DNA of 64,000 nt from Haloferula rosea. Lineage in GTDB: Bacteria; Verrucomicrobiota; Verrucomicrobiia; Verrucomicrobiales; Akkermansiaceae. The notes under the pieces were generated by a model. That model was not told where the DNA came from, did not search any database, and saw only the letters and a list, made by a program, of their open reading frames with translations. How positions within the stretch are numbered: position 1 is the first letter of the stretch; the number at the start of each line of letters is the position of its first letter. This document shows positions 24,461 to 33,512 of the stretch, in pieces. Where the stretch lies: positions 248,001-312,000 of the forward strand of contig NZ_JAENII010000004.1 of the NCBI RefSeq assembly GCF_016595525.1. The letters run 5' to 3'. A program made the translations under genes and the position numbers.

Positions 24461-25537
24461 ATGAGCAATAGTATCCGAGTCCTCTGCGTTGGTGCCGGCC
24501 ATATGGGTCGTTCCCACGCCCTTGCCTACCACCAGATCCCCGAGTTTGAGATCTGTGGCATTGTCACCCGCTCGCCTGAGAGCCGGGGTGCATTGAATTC
24601 CGAGCTGGGTGGCGGATATGACGAGTTCGGCGATTTTTACGAGGCGCTGGCCGCGACCCAGCCCGATGTGGTGAGCATTTCCACCTACCCGGACACCCAC
24701 GCCGACTACGCCGAGGCGGCGTTCGACGCCGGTTGCCACGTCTTCATCGAGAAGCCCCTCGCGGAAACCGTCGCCGAGGCGGAAAGGATCGTCGCCAAGG
24801 CCCGCGCCACCGGGCGCAAGCTGGTGATCGGCTACATCCTCCGCCATCACCCGAGCTGGATCAAATTCATCGAGATGTCGCAGGACCTCGGCAAGCCGCT
24901 GGTCATGCGGATGAATCTCAATCAGCAGTCCTTCGGCGCCAATTGGGAGACCCACAAGAACCTCATGTCCTCGATTTCACCCATCGTCGACTGCGGCGTG
25001 CACTATGTCGACGTCATGTGCCAGATGACCCGCTCGAAGCCTGTGCGGGTATCGGGTCTCGGAGCCCGGCTCACTGACGAACTTCCGGAAGGCCGGATCA
25101 ATTACGGTCACCTCCAGGTGACCTTCGAGGACGGTTCGGTCGGTTGGTATGAGGCGGGATGGGGACCGATGATGTCCGAGACCGCCTTCTTCGTGAAGGA
25201 CGTGGTCGGGCCGAAGGGCTGTGTCACCATCGAAGCACGGGAAGCCGCCGGCGAAGGGGCGTCGTCCGACGTCGACGCCCACACCAAGACGAACACGCTG
25301 CGCCGCCATTTCTCCGAACTCGACGCGGACGGGCAGTTTGCGAAAAAGGACACGTGGACCGAGACCGGCGATGAGCCCGACCACGATGAACTGTGCAAGC
25401 GCGAGCAGGAGTATCTGCTCAAGGCCATCACCGAAGACATGGACCTCGGGGATCACATGGATGATGCGATCAATTCGATGCGCATCGTCGCGGCCGCCGA
25501 CGAAAGTTTCCGCACCGGCAAAACCATCGAACTCTAA
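24461..25537 (+). CDS. Gfo/Idh/MocA-family NAD(P)-dependent oxidoreductase
   Basis: A 358-residue cytosolic oxidoreductase with N-terminal Rossmann motif VLCVGAGHMGRSHALAYH (GxGxxG), the conserved EKP segment FIEKPLAETVAEAER, and a C-terminal substrate domain with CGVHYVDVM. Such enzymes oxidise or reduce cyclic sugars, inositols and 3-keto-glycosides. No Tat or Sec signal is seen. The next gene (7 bp gap) is a tandem DUF1080 protein, so I infer a role in 3-keto sugar metabolism. Divergent from the pseudopilin with 219 bp between. Confidence 0.92.
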   Translation: MSNSIRVLCVGAGHMGRSHALAYHQIPEFEICGIVTRSPESRGALNSELGGGYDEFGDFYEALAATQPDVVSISTYPDTHADYAEAAFDAGCHVFIEKPLAETVAEAERIVAKARATGRKLVIGYILRHHPSWIKFIEMSQDLGKPLVMRMNLNQQSFGANWETHKNLMSSISPIVDCGVHYVDVMCQMTRSKPVRVSGLGARLTDELPEGRINYGHLQVTFEDGSVGWYEAGWGPMMSETAFFVKDVVGPKGCVTIEAREAAGEGASSDVDAHTKTNTLRRHFSELDADGQFAKKDTWTETGDEPDHDELCKREQEYLLKAITEDMDLGDHMDDAINSMRIVAAADESFRTGKTIEL

Positions 25538-25544
25538 CACTACT

Positions 25545-26780
25545 ATGAAATCCGTAATCACAATCGCACTTCTTCTGTGCGTCGGCTCGCTCGGCGCGGC
25601 GGAGAAGCTGAAATTCGTTCCACTCTTCAATGGCAAGGACCTGACCGGCTGGACCGGTGAGGGCTACGAAGTGAAGGATGGTGCCATCGTCTGCACTCCC
25701 CAGGGCAAGAACCTGATGACGGAGGCGATCTACGCCAACTACGTCCTCGATTTTGAGTTCAAGCTGCCGCCGGGTGGCAACAATGGCCTCGGCATCCATT
25801 ACTCCGGCACCGGCAATCCCGCCTATACCGGCATGGAGATCCAGGTATTGGACGACACCGCTGAGAAGTACAAGGACCTCAAGGACTACCAGTTCCACGG
25901 TTCCATCTACACCATGGTCCCGGCGAAGAAGGGCCACCTCAAGCCGGTGGGCGAATGGAACCTGCAACGTGTCACCGTGAACGGCGATGAGATCAAGGTG
26001 GAGCTGAACGGCACCGTGATCACCGAGGCCAAGCTCTCGGAACTGCGGAAGAAATTTCCCAAGCACGAAGGAGCCAAGCGCAACAGCGGACACATCACCT
26101 TCTGCGGTCATGGCGATGCCGTGGCGTATCGCGCGCTGAAAATCTGCGAGCTCTCGCCCCATGCGAATGTGACCGGAGCGGTTGAAGCCGGATTCCGGCC
26201 GCTCTTTGACGGGCGCACACTGAAGGGCTTCAAGGTGCCCGAAGGTGGCGAAGAGCACTGGATTCCGATCAACGGCATCCTCAAGTACGACGGCAAGAAC
26301 AAGGACCTGTGGACGGAGAAGAACTACAAGGACTTCACTCTCGCCTTCGACTGGCGCTGGACGATGCCCGGCCCGATCAAGAAGCGCCCCATCCTCGGCG
26401 CCGATGGCAACCCGACGGGAGAGCAGGTCGACGTGCAGGAGCTCGACAGCGGTATTTACGTGCGCGGCTCCAGCAAGAGCCAGGTCAACCTGTGGAACTG
26501 GCCGGTCGGTTCCGGCGAGGTCTATGGCTACCGCACCGATGGCAAACAGAGCGCTGAAGTGCGTGCCGGCGTGACCCCGAAGGTGAAGGCCGACCATCCG
26601 ATCGGCGACTGGAACCGCATGCTCATCTCGGTGAAGGGTGAAACCCTCAACGTCAGCCTGAACGGCAAGGAAGTGATCATCGACGCCAAGCTTCCCGGCA
26701 TGAATGCCGAGGGTCCGATCGGCTTCCAGCATCACCATGCCGCGATCGACTTCGCGAATGTCTACATCCGCGAAGACTGA
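25545..26780 (+). CDS. Tandem DUF1080 (3-keto-disaccharide hydrolase-type) secreted protein
   Basis: A 411-residue protein with signal peptide MKSVITIALLLCVGSLGAA. Two DUF1080 domains follow: one at about residues 22-205 (FVPLFNGKDLTGWTGEGYEV ... ALKICELSP) and a second at about 215-411 (FRPLFDGRTLKGFKVPEGGE ... FANVYIRED). Each is a jelly-roll sandwich. Recent work on this family shows cleavage of 3-keto-glycosides by elimination; whether both domains here are catalytic is unknown. It is in an operon with a Gfo/Idh/MocA enzyme 7 bp upstream and ends at a strong terminator. Typical Verrucomicrobiota expansion family. Confidence 0.92.
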   Translation: MKSVITIALLLCVGSLGAAEKLKFVPLFNGKDLTGWTGEGYEVKDGAIVCTPQGKNLMTEAIYANYVLDFEFKLPPGGNNGLGIHYSGTGNPAYTGMEIQVLDDTAEKYKDLKDYQFHGSIYTMVPAKKGHLKPVGEWNLQRVTVNGDEIKVELNGTVITEAKLSELRKKFPKHEGAKRNSGHITFCGHGDAVAYRALKICELSPHANVTGAVEAGFRPLFDGRTLKGFKVPEGGEEHWIPINGILKYDGKNKDLWTEKNYKDFTLAFDWRWTMPGPIKKRPILGADGNPTGEQVDVQELDSGIYVRGSSKSQVNLWNWPVGSGEVYGYRTDGKQSAEVRAGVTPKVKADHPIGDWNRMLISVKGETLNVSLNGKEVIIDAKLPGMNAEGPIGFQHHHAAIDFANVYIRED

Positions 26781-26807
26781 TCACTGCGATTGGTCAGTCT
26801 CTCTATC

Positions 26808-26843
26808 AGCGCCGTGTCCGGGAAACCGGGCACGGCGCTTTTC
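26808..26843 (+). terminator. Rho-independent terminator after the DUF1080 gene
   Basis: AGCGCCGTGTCCGG and CCGGGCACGGCGCT form a long stem with a GAAA tetraloop and one G-T pair, followed by TTTTC. The remaining sequence from here to 27077 shows no convincing gene. Confidence 0.88.
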
Positions 26844-27077
26844 TGTCCACAACATGGCTCCGTCCGTCACGGGTTGGAACGACTCATCCGACGGAAAATG
26901 GGGCGCGTAGGACGGGCTCGGGTGAAGTGGACGGAATTCCGGAAGCAGGATCGAAGAGATCGGCTGCCTGTCCTCCGGCCTTGCCGGTAACAGGCATGGC
27001 TGGCTACCATCGAGGAAAGGAGAAGTGGAGCGCTGCCATGAGGGTGGATGCCGCTGATCTTGATGCCTGCAGTGAAC

Positions 27078-27542
27078 ATGACGAAGCCGATCGACAAGCT
27101 GGAACCGAGAATCAGCATCGTCGGGCTTTGTGTCCGCGATATCCACCGGTCGTATCGGTTCTATGCGGAGGGTCTGGGTTTCCCGACCACTCGCAAGCCG
27201 GAGGATGCATGGGTCGGGTTCAAACTGAATGGGCTCTGTTTCTGCATTTACCCATACGAGAACCTGAAGGCGGAAAATCTGAAGAGGGAGATCGATGCGG
27301 GTCGAGCCCTTGACCGAAGCCTCATGCCGAGTGTGGGTCTTGCCTATAACACCCGCGAGAAACATCAGGTGAGGGAGGTGCTGGCTCTAGCGGAACGAGC
27401 GGGTGGCACGATCGAGAAGGAACCGGAAGATACGTTCTGGGGTGGATTCAGCGGCGACTTTGCGGATCCGGACGGTCACCTCTGGGAGGTGGCCTGGGCC
27501 GAGAGTTGGGAGTTCAATCCGGATGGAAGCCTTGTCGTTTGA
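27078..27542 (+). CDS. VOC/glyoxalase-superfamily protein
   Basis: A 154-residue cytosolic protein. The VOC repeat signature is seen at the start (ISIVGLCVRDIHRSYRFYAE then GLGFPT) and the end (GGFSGDFADPDGHLWEVAW). The first-strand metal-ligand His typical of glyoxalase I is replaced by a hydrophobic residue, so it is not a canonical GloA, and the substrate is unknown. The start is put at 27078 (MTKPIDKLEPR), since an upstream extension adds only non-family residues. Confidence 0.85.
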   Translation: MTKPIDKLEPRISIVGLCVRDIHRSYRFYAEGLGFPTTRKPEDAWVGFKLNGLCFCIYPYENLKAENLKREIDAGRALDRSLMPSVGLAYNTREKHQVREVLALAERAGGTIEKEPEDTFWGGFSGDFADPDGHLWEVAWAESWEFNPDGSLVV

Positions 27543-27675
27543 ACCCTGCACCCGATCCAATGATCCGCTCGGAGCGAAGTTCTCGGACGACGCAAACCCA
27601 CAACCCACTGTCCTTGCACGGCTGCCTTCCGGCGGTTGACGAGTGACGCGGGCGTAGCCCCCCAGACCAACCACC

Positions 27676-27906
27676 ATGGAGATTCCCAAGAGAACGCAGA
27701 AATGTCCGGATTGCGGCGCGGATTTGAAGAGAGTGAGGATATTGGATTCCACGACTCCGGGAGGGGCCCATGTGACACTGGGCTATGCACATCCCGCAGC
27801 CAAGGCATCAATGACTCGCAGGAATGTAGCCCGCAGTGGAAATGTCTGCGCGTACATGTGCGATGGTTGCAGCCGCATCTTTCTCTACGGAGAGAGGAGT
27901 CGTTAG
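27676..27906 (+). CDS. Small zinc-ribbon-like protein
   Basis: A 76-residue protein with CPDCG (residues 10-14) and CDGC (near residue 62), a treble-clef/zinc-ribbon spacing, and a basic character. It is probably a nucleic acid or protein binder. I do not recognise a family. It follows the VOC gene by 133 bp, and its stop at 27904-27906 is 58 bp from the convergent HEAT-protein gene. Confidence 0.55.
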   Translation: MEIPKRTQKCPDCGADLKRVRILDSTTPGGAHVTLGYAHPAAKASMTRRNVARSGNVCAYMCDGCSRIFLYGERSR

Positions 27907-27964
27907 ATCCGGATCGGAACCTGGCTGACCTGATCGCCAGTCGGGCTGGCTTCTTCAGGAGTGC

Positions 27965-29458
27965 TCAGCCGGTCGGTGCCCAGTTCACACCGGGATTGGC
28001 AGCCTGAAGCAACTCGGCTCCCAGCGATGGATCATCCTTCCGTCCCTCGATTCGGGGGTCGTTTTCATGTTCGAGTTCCCAGACGCAATGCCGTCCGTAA
28101 ATGGGAAGCGGGTCGCGGGTTTCCGGGAGCGACATGAAGAAGCACCAAGTGACGGAGCCGACCATCATGATGCCCTCGTCTTCCTTGAGCGTCCACTTCA
28201 GCAGAGTCACCGGGATCCTCTCGTTGGTGGGTGGCCAGAGGATTTCCCGATGATCGTGGATCTCCAGAGTGTCGGGGAGCTCGGCCAACTCGTTCGGATG
28301 GGAGAGCCAGCGCGCTGCAACACCGAGAGCCATCTCCCTTGGGTCGCGGACGGCCTCCGGGATGGCGTCGGGCCGCTCAAGTTCCCTCAGGTAGTCGCTG
28401 GCGTCGGCTCGGGTCCTCCAGTCCTCGCAGTAGGATGCCAATTGGCGGATCCCTTCTTCCCGTCCTTGCTTGGCCAGCGCCCACGCGGCCTCGATGCGGA
28501 CGCTTTTATCCCGGTGGGCGGAGGCCAGCTCCAGTAGGGCCGCTGAATCACTGAGGAAGGGCAGGGCGGCAGTGGCGCTGACTGCATAGCTGGCTCGCTC
28601 CGGATCCTCATCCTGCAGATACCCGCGAAGCAGGGCGATGCCCTGCGCGTGATCGAATGGATGCGTCCTGATCTTGCCTTGGATCCTCTGTTGGTTGGCC
28701 CAGTCGAGGAACGAAACCGCGGCGAACCCCGTGGGAAGATGCTGGCTCAGGCGCGTGATCAACTTGGGAATGTCCTCGTCGTCCGGGTCGATGGAGCGGA
28801 ACACCGATTCCCACATGAACGATTCGTTCAAGCGTGGATCCTGCGCGGCTTTTTCCACCACCGGAAAGGAGTTCGCGTGGCCATAGGCAACCAGATGGCG
28901 AACCATCATCACGGCTTCGAGGTCGCCGAGATCCTCCTCGTTCGAGGCAAGTGCCGCTTCCAACCGGTGTTTCACCAGTGGCATGCCCAGTTCATGAAAC
29001 ACCGCATAGGCTTCCTGGGATCCTGGCTTCTGGAAGGATGAACCGATCTGGTAGGCGGCATCGGGTGTGGTGGCATCGCGATAGGCGGCACACAGGGCGA
29101 GGGCGTCCTCCATGGAGGCGATCTTTGGATCCGTATCCAGTTCCTCGACCTCGTCATCATGGCGGGAGCCACCTTCAAGCAGGTGGGATAGGAGGAGCTT
29201 CAGGTTCGGAGAGACCTTCGCCTTGAGGCAGTATTGATGAAAATCCGCAGGAACTTCCGGTGGCGCATCCTCGTCCATCCAAGCGGTCAGCTTTCCCTTG
29301 AGGAGGATGTTGGTGATGACGAACAGGGTCCAGATGACCGCGTAGGCTAGGGTGAACTTGTAGAAGGTGCTTTCCCATCGACCCTCGAGGCGAAGCAAAA
29401 GGATGGTCAGCAGGATGCCGGGCCAAAGGAGTTTCTTCCAAGGGTTGCCTTCGTTCAT
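27965..29458 (-). CDS. Membrane-anchored HEAT-like repeat protein
   Basis: A 497-residue protein. Two TM helices lie near the N-terminus (KKLLWPGILLTILLL and FTLAYAVIWTLFVITNILL), followed by a long alpha-helical region with repeated Leu/Ala-rich pairs and Pro kinks as in HEAT/Armadillo-like arrays (SLEDAL-like helices; HRDKSVRIEAAWALAKQGRE). No catalytic motif. It may scaffold other proteins at the membrane. It lies next to an ankyrin/kelch protein on the same strand, 84 bp away. Function unknown. Confidence 0.6.
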   Translation of the reverse strand: MNEGNPWKKLLWPGILLTILLLRLEGRWESTFYKFTLAYAVIWTLFVITNILLKGKLTAWMDEDAPPEVPADFHQYCLKAKVSPNLKLLLSHLLEGGSRHDDEVEELDTDPKIASMEDALALCAAYRDATTPDAAYQIGSSFQKPGSQEAYAVFHELGMPLVKHRLEAALASNEEDLGDLEAVMMVRHLVAYGHANSFPVVEKAAQDPRLNESFMWESVFRSIDPDDEDIPKLITRLSQHLPTGFAAVSFLDWANQQRIQGKIRTHPFDHAQGIALLRGYLQDEDPERASYAVSATAALPFLSDSAALLELASAHRDKSVRIEAAWALAKQGREEGIRQLASYCEDWRTRADASDYLRELERPDAIPEAVRDPREMALGVAARWLSHPNELAELPDTLEIHDHREILWPPTNERIPVTLLKWTLKEDEGIMMVGSVTWCFFMSLPETRDPLPIYGRHCVWELEHENDPRIEGRKDDPSLGAELLQAANPGVNWAPTG

Positions 29459-29542
29459 GGATCATATCGTTAGGCCGGCTTCGTGGACCGGGGAAGGAAA
29501 ACCCGGCAATTCAGGGCGGAGAGGGTTTGATGGCCCGGTATG

Positions 29543-31378
29543 TTAGATCCGGCGCCACGATCCATCTCCGGGGTCGAGTTCGTAAACTCGTGGATTTGCC
29601 ACGAACTCACTGCTCTCCTCGCACCGGACCTTGCCGCCACGGATGCGGATCCTGCCATCGATGAGTTGAGCCTGATGATTGTGGATCCAGCCGGGGTCGT
29701 CACCCTGAGTTTCGACGGACTCGATCTTCCAGGACTCGATGTGGAGGCGCTTCACCTGGGCGGTCGACTTACGATGTTCGGGGTAGCTCAAGTTTCCGAC
29801 CAGGTAGATCCATGAGCCGACGAGGGTGGCGGTGTGGAAGTCTGTCGGGGGAAAGACCTTTTCCGGATAGGCATGGATCTGAAAGTCGCCCTGGCCGTCA
29901 TGGACGATCACATCGTTGTAGATGCAGAAGTCGGGGTCATAGCCATCCTCGTGTTCGCCGGCGATCTGGACGAAGCGTCCGTCGGGGAGGCAGGTCAACG
30001 ACATGCAGGAACGATCGTGGCACCAGGTGGCTTCTCCGCTGTCAAATGAGGAGAGTCCGAACTGGTCGTTGGCCTGATACGCGTTCCAGCCGCAGCGCAC
30101 CATCGCGTCCCAGAAGGGGATGTCCATGGGCTCGGGGTTCTTCTTCCCGAAGCGCCGTTTGCGGCCCTTCTTGAACTCGCGGGGGGTGACATCGAGTTCC
30201 TCGGAGGTGCCCAGCCCGATGAAGTTGCGAAGCACCTCGGTTTCCAGTTGAGCCGCATCTTCTCCTCCGTCGATCAGGATGCGAACGATCTCAGGGTGGG
30301 TGGCTTTCTGAATGACCGACTCGTCGACATGGTCTTTGGCTTTCCAATCCGCACCGGCTTCGGTGAGGAGGCGAAAGCATCGGGTCGCTCCGTAGTCGGC
30401 CGCCGTCATCAGGGGCGTGCCGGCAAAGTCGTCGCACTCGTTCGGATCAAACCCGCGGTCGAGCAGCCACTGGAGCGCCTCCTCCTGATCTACTTCGACG
30501 ACGAGATGAAGGATGGATCTTCCGGTGTTGCTCCGATGGTTGAGCTCGGCGCCCTGGCTGATGAGCCACTCGGCTTTCTCGAAGTCTCCCTTCGAGATGG
30601 CGAGGACGAGAGCACTACGATTGCCTCGGTCGACGGCTTCCAGATCGGCCCCGGCATCGACGTGGGTCTTCATCTCGTCGAGGGATCCGAAGACGGTGGC
30701 CCGCATCAAGGGCGTCCAGTCGAGAAGTGCGGGGTCCGCACCGTGATCGAGGAGTCGCTTGACCAGGTCGAAACGACTGCTCCCCGACACGCGCGACAGG
30801 GCGGACTCCCCGTAGTCGCTGACGACATCGGTGGGAGCTCCGGCTTCGAGGAGAAGTGTCATGGCATCTTCCCGGCAGCTGCAAGCGGCCTTGATCAAGG
30901 CGGTGTAGCCGTTCGCGGATCGGAAGGACGCATCGGCCCCGGCCCGGAGGAGAAGCTTGAGTTTCTCGATGGATGCCTTCTGAGCGACGACGGAAAGAAC
31001 GGGTTCCGGGGTGGGACGAAAGCGCGAAGCGGACGGGTCCTTGAGCAGGTCCATCATGTCCGGATCGATGTCCATCGATTCACCCATTTCCTGCAGGGTT
31101 TCCGCCATGGATTCCTGCATTTCCTTCTGCAGGTCCTCGCCCAGTTGCTCCATGGGGTCGGGCGGAGGTGTGGTCAGCGCGTTCACATCCGCTCCATGAT
31201 CGATGAGCCACTGCACGGCATCGAGCCCGGCCTCCGCACTGAGACAGGCATGCATGAGGGGCGTGTGACCCTCAACTCCATCGGGAAGGTCGATGGCGGT
31301 GCCAGCCCGGAGACATTGCTCGAGTTTCGAGAGATCGCCGCGTCGGGCCGCACGATGGATGTCTTCGAGTCGGGGCAT
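29543..31378 (-). CDS. Ankyrin-repeat protein with kelch-like C-terminal domain
   Basis: A 611-residue protein without a signal peptide. Ankyrin repeats run from the N-terminus to about residue 400 (MPRLEDIHRAARRGDLSKLE, GHTPLMHACLSAEAG, GYTALIKAACSCREDAMTLL and LLEAGA...). The C-terminal 180 residues (DFHTATLVGSWIYLVGNLSY ... RIRGGKVRCEESS) look like a beta-propeller/kelch-like module, with a Trp-rich linker (FWDAMVRCGWNAYQANDQFG). The combination suggests protein-protein recognition. Start MPRLEDIHRA at 31378. No partner gene can be named. Confidence 0.78.
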   Translation of the reverse strand: MPRLEDIHRAARRGDLSKLEQCLRAGTAIDLPDGVEGHTPLMHACLSAEAGLDAVQWLIDHGADVNALTTPPPDPMEQLGEDLQKEMQESMAETLQEMGESMDIDPDMMDLLKDPSASRFRPTPEPVLSVVAQKASIEKLKLLLRAGADASFRSANGYTALIKAACSCREDAMTLLLEAGAPTDVVSDYGESALSRVSGSSRFDLVKRLLDHGADPALLDWTPLMRATVFGSLDEMKTHVDAGADLEAVDRGNRSALVLAISKGDFEKAEWLISQGAELNHRSNTGRSILHLVVEVDQEEALQWLLDRGFDPNECDDFAGTPLMTAADYGATRCFRLLTEAGADWKAKDHVDESVIQKATHPEIVRILIDGGEDAAQLETEVLRNFIGLGTSEELDVTPREFKKGRKRRFGKKNPEPMDIPFWDAMVRCGWNAYQANDQFGLSSFDSGEATWCHDRSCMSLTCLPDGRFVQIAGEHEDGYDPDFCIYNDVIVHDGQGDFQIHAYPEKVFPPTDFHTATLVGSWIYLVGNLSYPEHRKSTAQVKRLHIESWKIESVETQGDDPGWIHNHQAQLIDGRIRIRGGKVRCEESSEFVANPRVYELDPGDGSWRRI

Positions 31379-31622
31379 GGGGGAATTTTTTCCACGATCC
31401 GGGCGACCCTGCAGCAAAAACCCACGGAGGTTTGTGATCTTCGGGGAGCAGTTCCCGGATTCGGAGTTTGATCAGGTGTTCTGGGAAATCCCTGGAAGAT
31501 AGAGGCAGTCGGGTCCCGCCCACTTGTTTGTCAAAAGATGCCAAGGGCCGGAAACACTCGGGGCGGGCCGTGAGTATAACCGTTTCCGCAAGCCAACCTC
31601 CCCGGTCCGACTCCATCCCGAC

Positions 31623-33410
31623 ATGATACGTATCCATTCGTTTCTCGCCTCGATTTTGCTGCCCATGCCACTCGCGTGGGCCGGGGATTTTCCGGAGCCA
31701 CCTGAGGGTTTCGGGCAACTGGAGAAAGAGCCGGCGATGGTGGATGGTGGTCGTGACGAGCAAGGCAGGGAGTTCAGCTATCTGGCCCAGCCGGCCGTGA
31801 ATGGGAAGCTGGTGCTTACGGCGAGCAATGGTTTCTTCAGCGGTCGTGTGGCGACGGCGCGGGGAGTGTCCGATCTGCCGAAGGTGGGGGATGCCAAGTT
31901 GATTGCGCCGAATTTTGCCTCACTGGATTGGCGGGGGGGTGGTCATTCCCTTCGCTGGCATGTTCTGATCAAGAAGCCCGGTGAGGTTTTCCTCAGCGCC
32001 CACCTCGGGGTGACCCAGGCAGGGTCGATCGTGAAGGCCAGTCTGGGGTCCGAGCACAAGATGGTGACTACGGCGGTTTCCGATGCGGGTGAGGGCCAGC
32101 CATGGGAGCTGCGTTTCCAGGTGGATGAACCGGGCGCATACCTGCTGTCCCTGCAGGCGAAGGAAGTTGCGGGAAGGAAAGTGGGTGATCTGCATCGCAT
32201 CGAGGTCTTCGGTCCGGCGGTGGAGGGGGCGTCGCTGTTGAGGGCGCGTTGGCGCCCGGCGGCGGCGCATGGGAACTACGATACGAGCGAGGGGAGTGAT
32301 ACGAAATTGCTGGTCTTCTCGACGCGCAGTGAGATCCCGGCTTCGAGCTACTCACCCATCACGACGCCTTTCGGCTACTATGGGACTAGTTTCGACGATC
32401 AAGGGCGCAGCACGGGGTCCTTCAATTTCTCGATGTGGGGGAAGCCGAACGCGGCGGGTGACCTGAAGATCATGCCGCATTTGCTCGGGGTGGGCTCCCC
32501 GGATGGTGAGTTCAGCGGTTTCGGGCATGAGGGAAGCGGTGTGAAGCCCCGGGGATGGCAGCCGATGCCTGATCGGCCGGAAGAGGTGGTCCAGGCGCTC
32601 CGGGTCGAGAGTGGCAAGGAATACGACACTTACTACGGTTACTACTACGACCATCCGAGCGAGGAATGGAAGTTCTTCGCGGCAGGCAACAAGTGGCATG
32701 GCGGGAAGCCGATGAAGCGGCTTCGTCTGGGGTCTTTCTGTGAGGTTCCGGGGCCACCCCAGCTCCAGCGTTCGGGCGATGTCTATCGCGAGGTCCGGCG
32801 CCGGGGATGGGCGTGGGACGGAAAGAAGTGGATCGCGCTCGATGAGTATCGCCCCGGAGGTGCCGGGAGGTCGGGTGACGTGGCGGTGAACAAACGGTGG
32901 TACACCACCGAGGACGGTGAGTTCGCCATGGGATGCGGAGGCATCCGGTTCTACCGGCACGATGCTTCGCACGTGCGTGCCCCCGAGCCGCGGGAGCTTC
33001 CTGGCTTTCTAACGGACGAGAGCACGGATCTCCTCTTCCGGATGCCCATCGAGGTGGAGGTCGTGAAGGTCGATGAGGTGGGTACCGATCGGGTGACGGT
33101 TGGGTTCACCGTGAAGTCGGAGGACGAGCTGACGGGTGGCACCGTGTTCTTCGGGGAAAGCGATGCGCTCACCTTCGCGCCACGCAAGCTTCATGGGACC
33201 GAGCGGAAGTCCGAGCTGAGTCATGCGGTCAATGCCGCCACCTGGTCGAACGCGGTCGAGTTGTCTTCCGTGAAGCAGGGTGCCAACCAGGTGGTTCTCG
33301 AGGGCCTCGAACCGGACCGCACTTACTTCGTCCGAATCCTCGTCGACAGCCGGGTGAGTCGCGTGTGGAGTTCCCGGACTTTCCGGTTCAAGACGGCGGC
33401 GGCGGATTGA
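31623..33410 (+). CDS. Secreted DUF3472-like protein with fibronectin-like C-terminus
   Basis: A 595-residue protein with signal peptide MIRIHSFLASILLPMPLAWAG. The region from about residue 225 to 375 (FGYYGTSFDDQGRSTGSFNF, DLKIMPHLLGVGSPDGEFSG then FGHEGSG) resembles the DUF3472 family of exported proteins. The C-terminal part (AATWSNAVELSSVKQGANQV ... GLEPDRTYFVRILVD) has a fibronectin-III-type ending. A preceding beta-rich N-domain is of unknown family. Polysaccharide binding is a guess. Monocistronic; a pair of hairpins follows. Confidence 0.6.
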   Translation: MIRIHSFLASILLPMPLAWAGDFPEPPEGFGQLEKEPAMVDGGRDEQGREFSYLAQPAVNGKLVLTASNGFFSGRVATARGVSDLPKVGDAKLIAPNFASLDWRGGGHSLRWHVLIKKPGEVFLSAHLGVTQAGSIVKASLGSEHKMVTTAVSDAGEGQPWELRFQVDEPGAYLLSLQAKEVAGRKVGDLHRIEVFGPAVEGASLLRARWRPAAAHGNYDTSEGSDTKLLVFSTRSEIPASSYSPITTPFGYYGTSFDDQGRSTGSFNFSMWGKPNAAGDLKIMPHLLGVGSPDGEFSGFGHEGSGVKPRGWQPMPDRPEEVVQALRVESGKEYDTYYGYYYDHPSEEWKFFAAGNKWHGGKPMKRLRLGSFCEVPGPPQLQRSGDVYREVRRRGWAWDGKKWIALDEYRPGGAGRSGDVAVNKRWYTTEDGEFAMGCGGIRFYRHDASHVRAPEPRELPGFLTDESTDLLFRMPIEVEVVKVDEVGTDRVTVGFTVKSEDELTGGTVFFGESDALTFAPRKLHGTERKSELSHAVNAATWSNAVELSSVKQGANQVVLEGLEPDRTYFVRILVDSRVSRVWSSRTFRFKTAAAD

Positions 33411-33428
33411 GGAGGAGAGGTTTGCTAC

Positions 33429-33462
33429 GCGGACAGGATGGTCCGCCCTCCTTACGGGAGGG
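33429..33462 (+). repeat. Double hairpin element downstream of the DUF3472-like gene
   Basis: The first stem is GCGGAC-AGGATG-GTCCGC (33429-33446) and the second is CCCTCC-TTACG-GGAGGG (33446-33462), back to back. No T-run follows. It resembles the compact tandem hairpins of bacterial REP elements and may act as a transcript-end stabiliser. Confidence 0.5.
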
Positions 33463-33512
33463 ATTCTGCGTGTGACGCTTGCCAACGGTCTGTGGCGGAT
33501 CATGGTAGCCTC

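Noticed and set aside
26781-27365. Minus-strand frame of 194 residues antisense to the VOC gene
   Set aside because: No motif, and it covers the terminator at 26808-26843.
33438-33512. ATG at 33438 as the Nudix start
   Set aside because: The ATG lies inside the double hairpin element; the GTG at 33513 is the nearer plausible start. The choice is uncertain.
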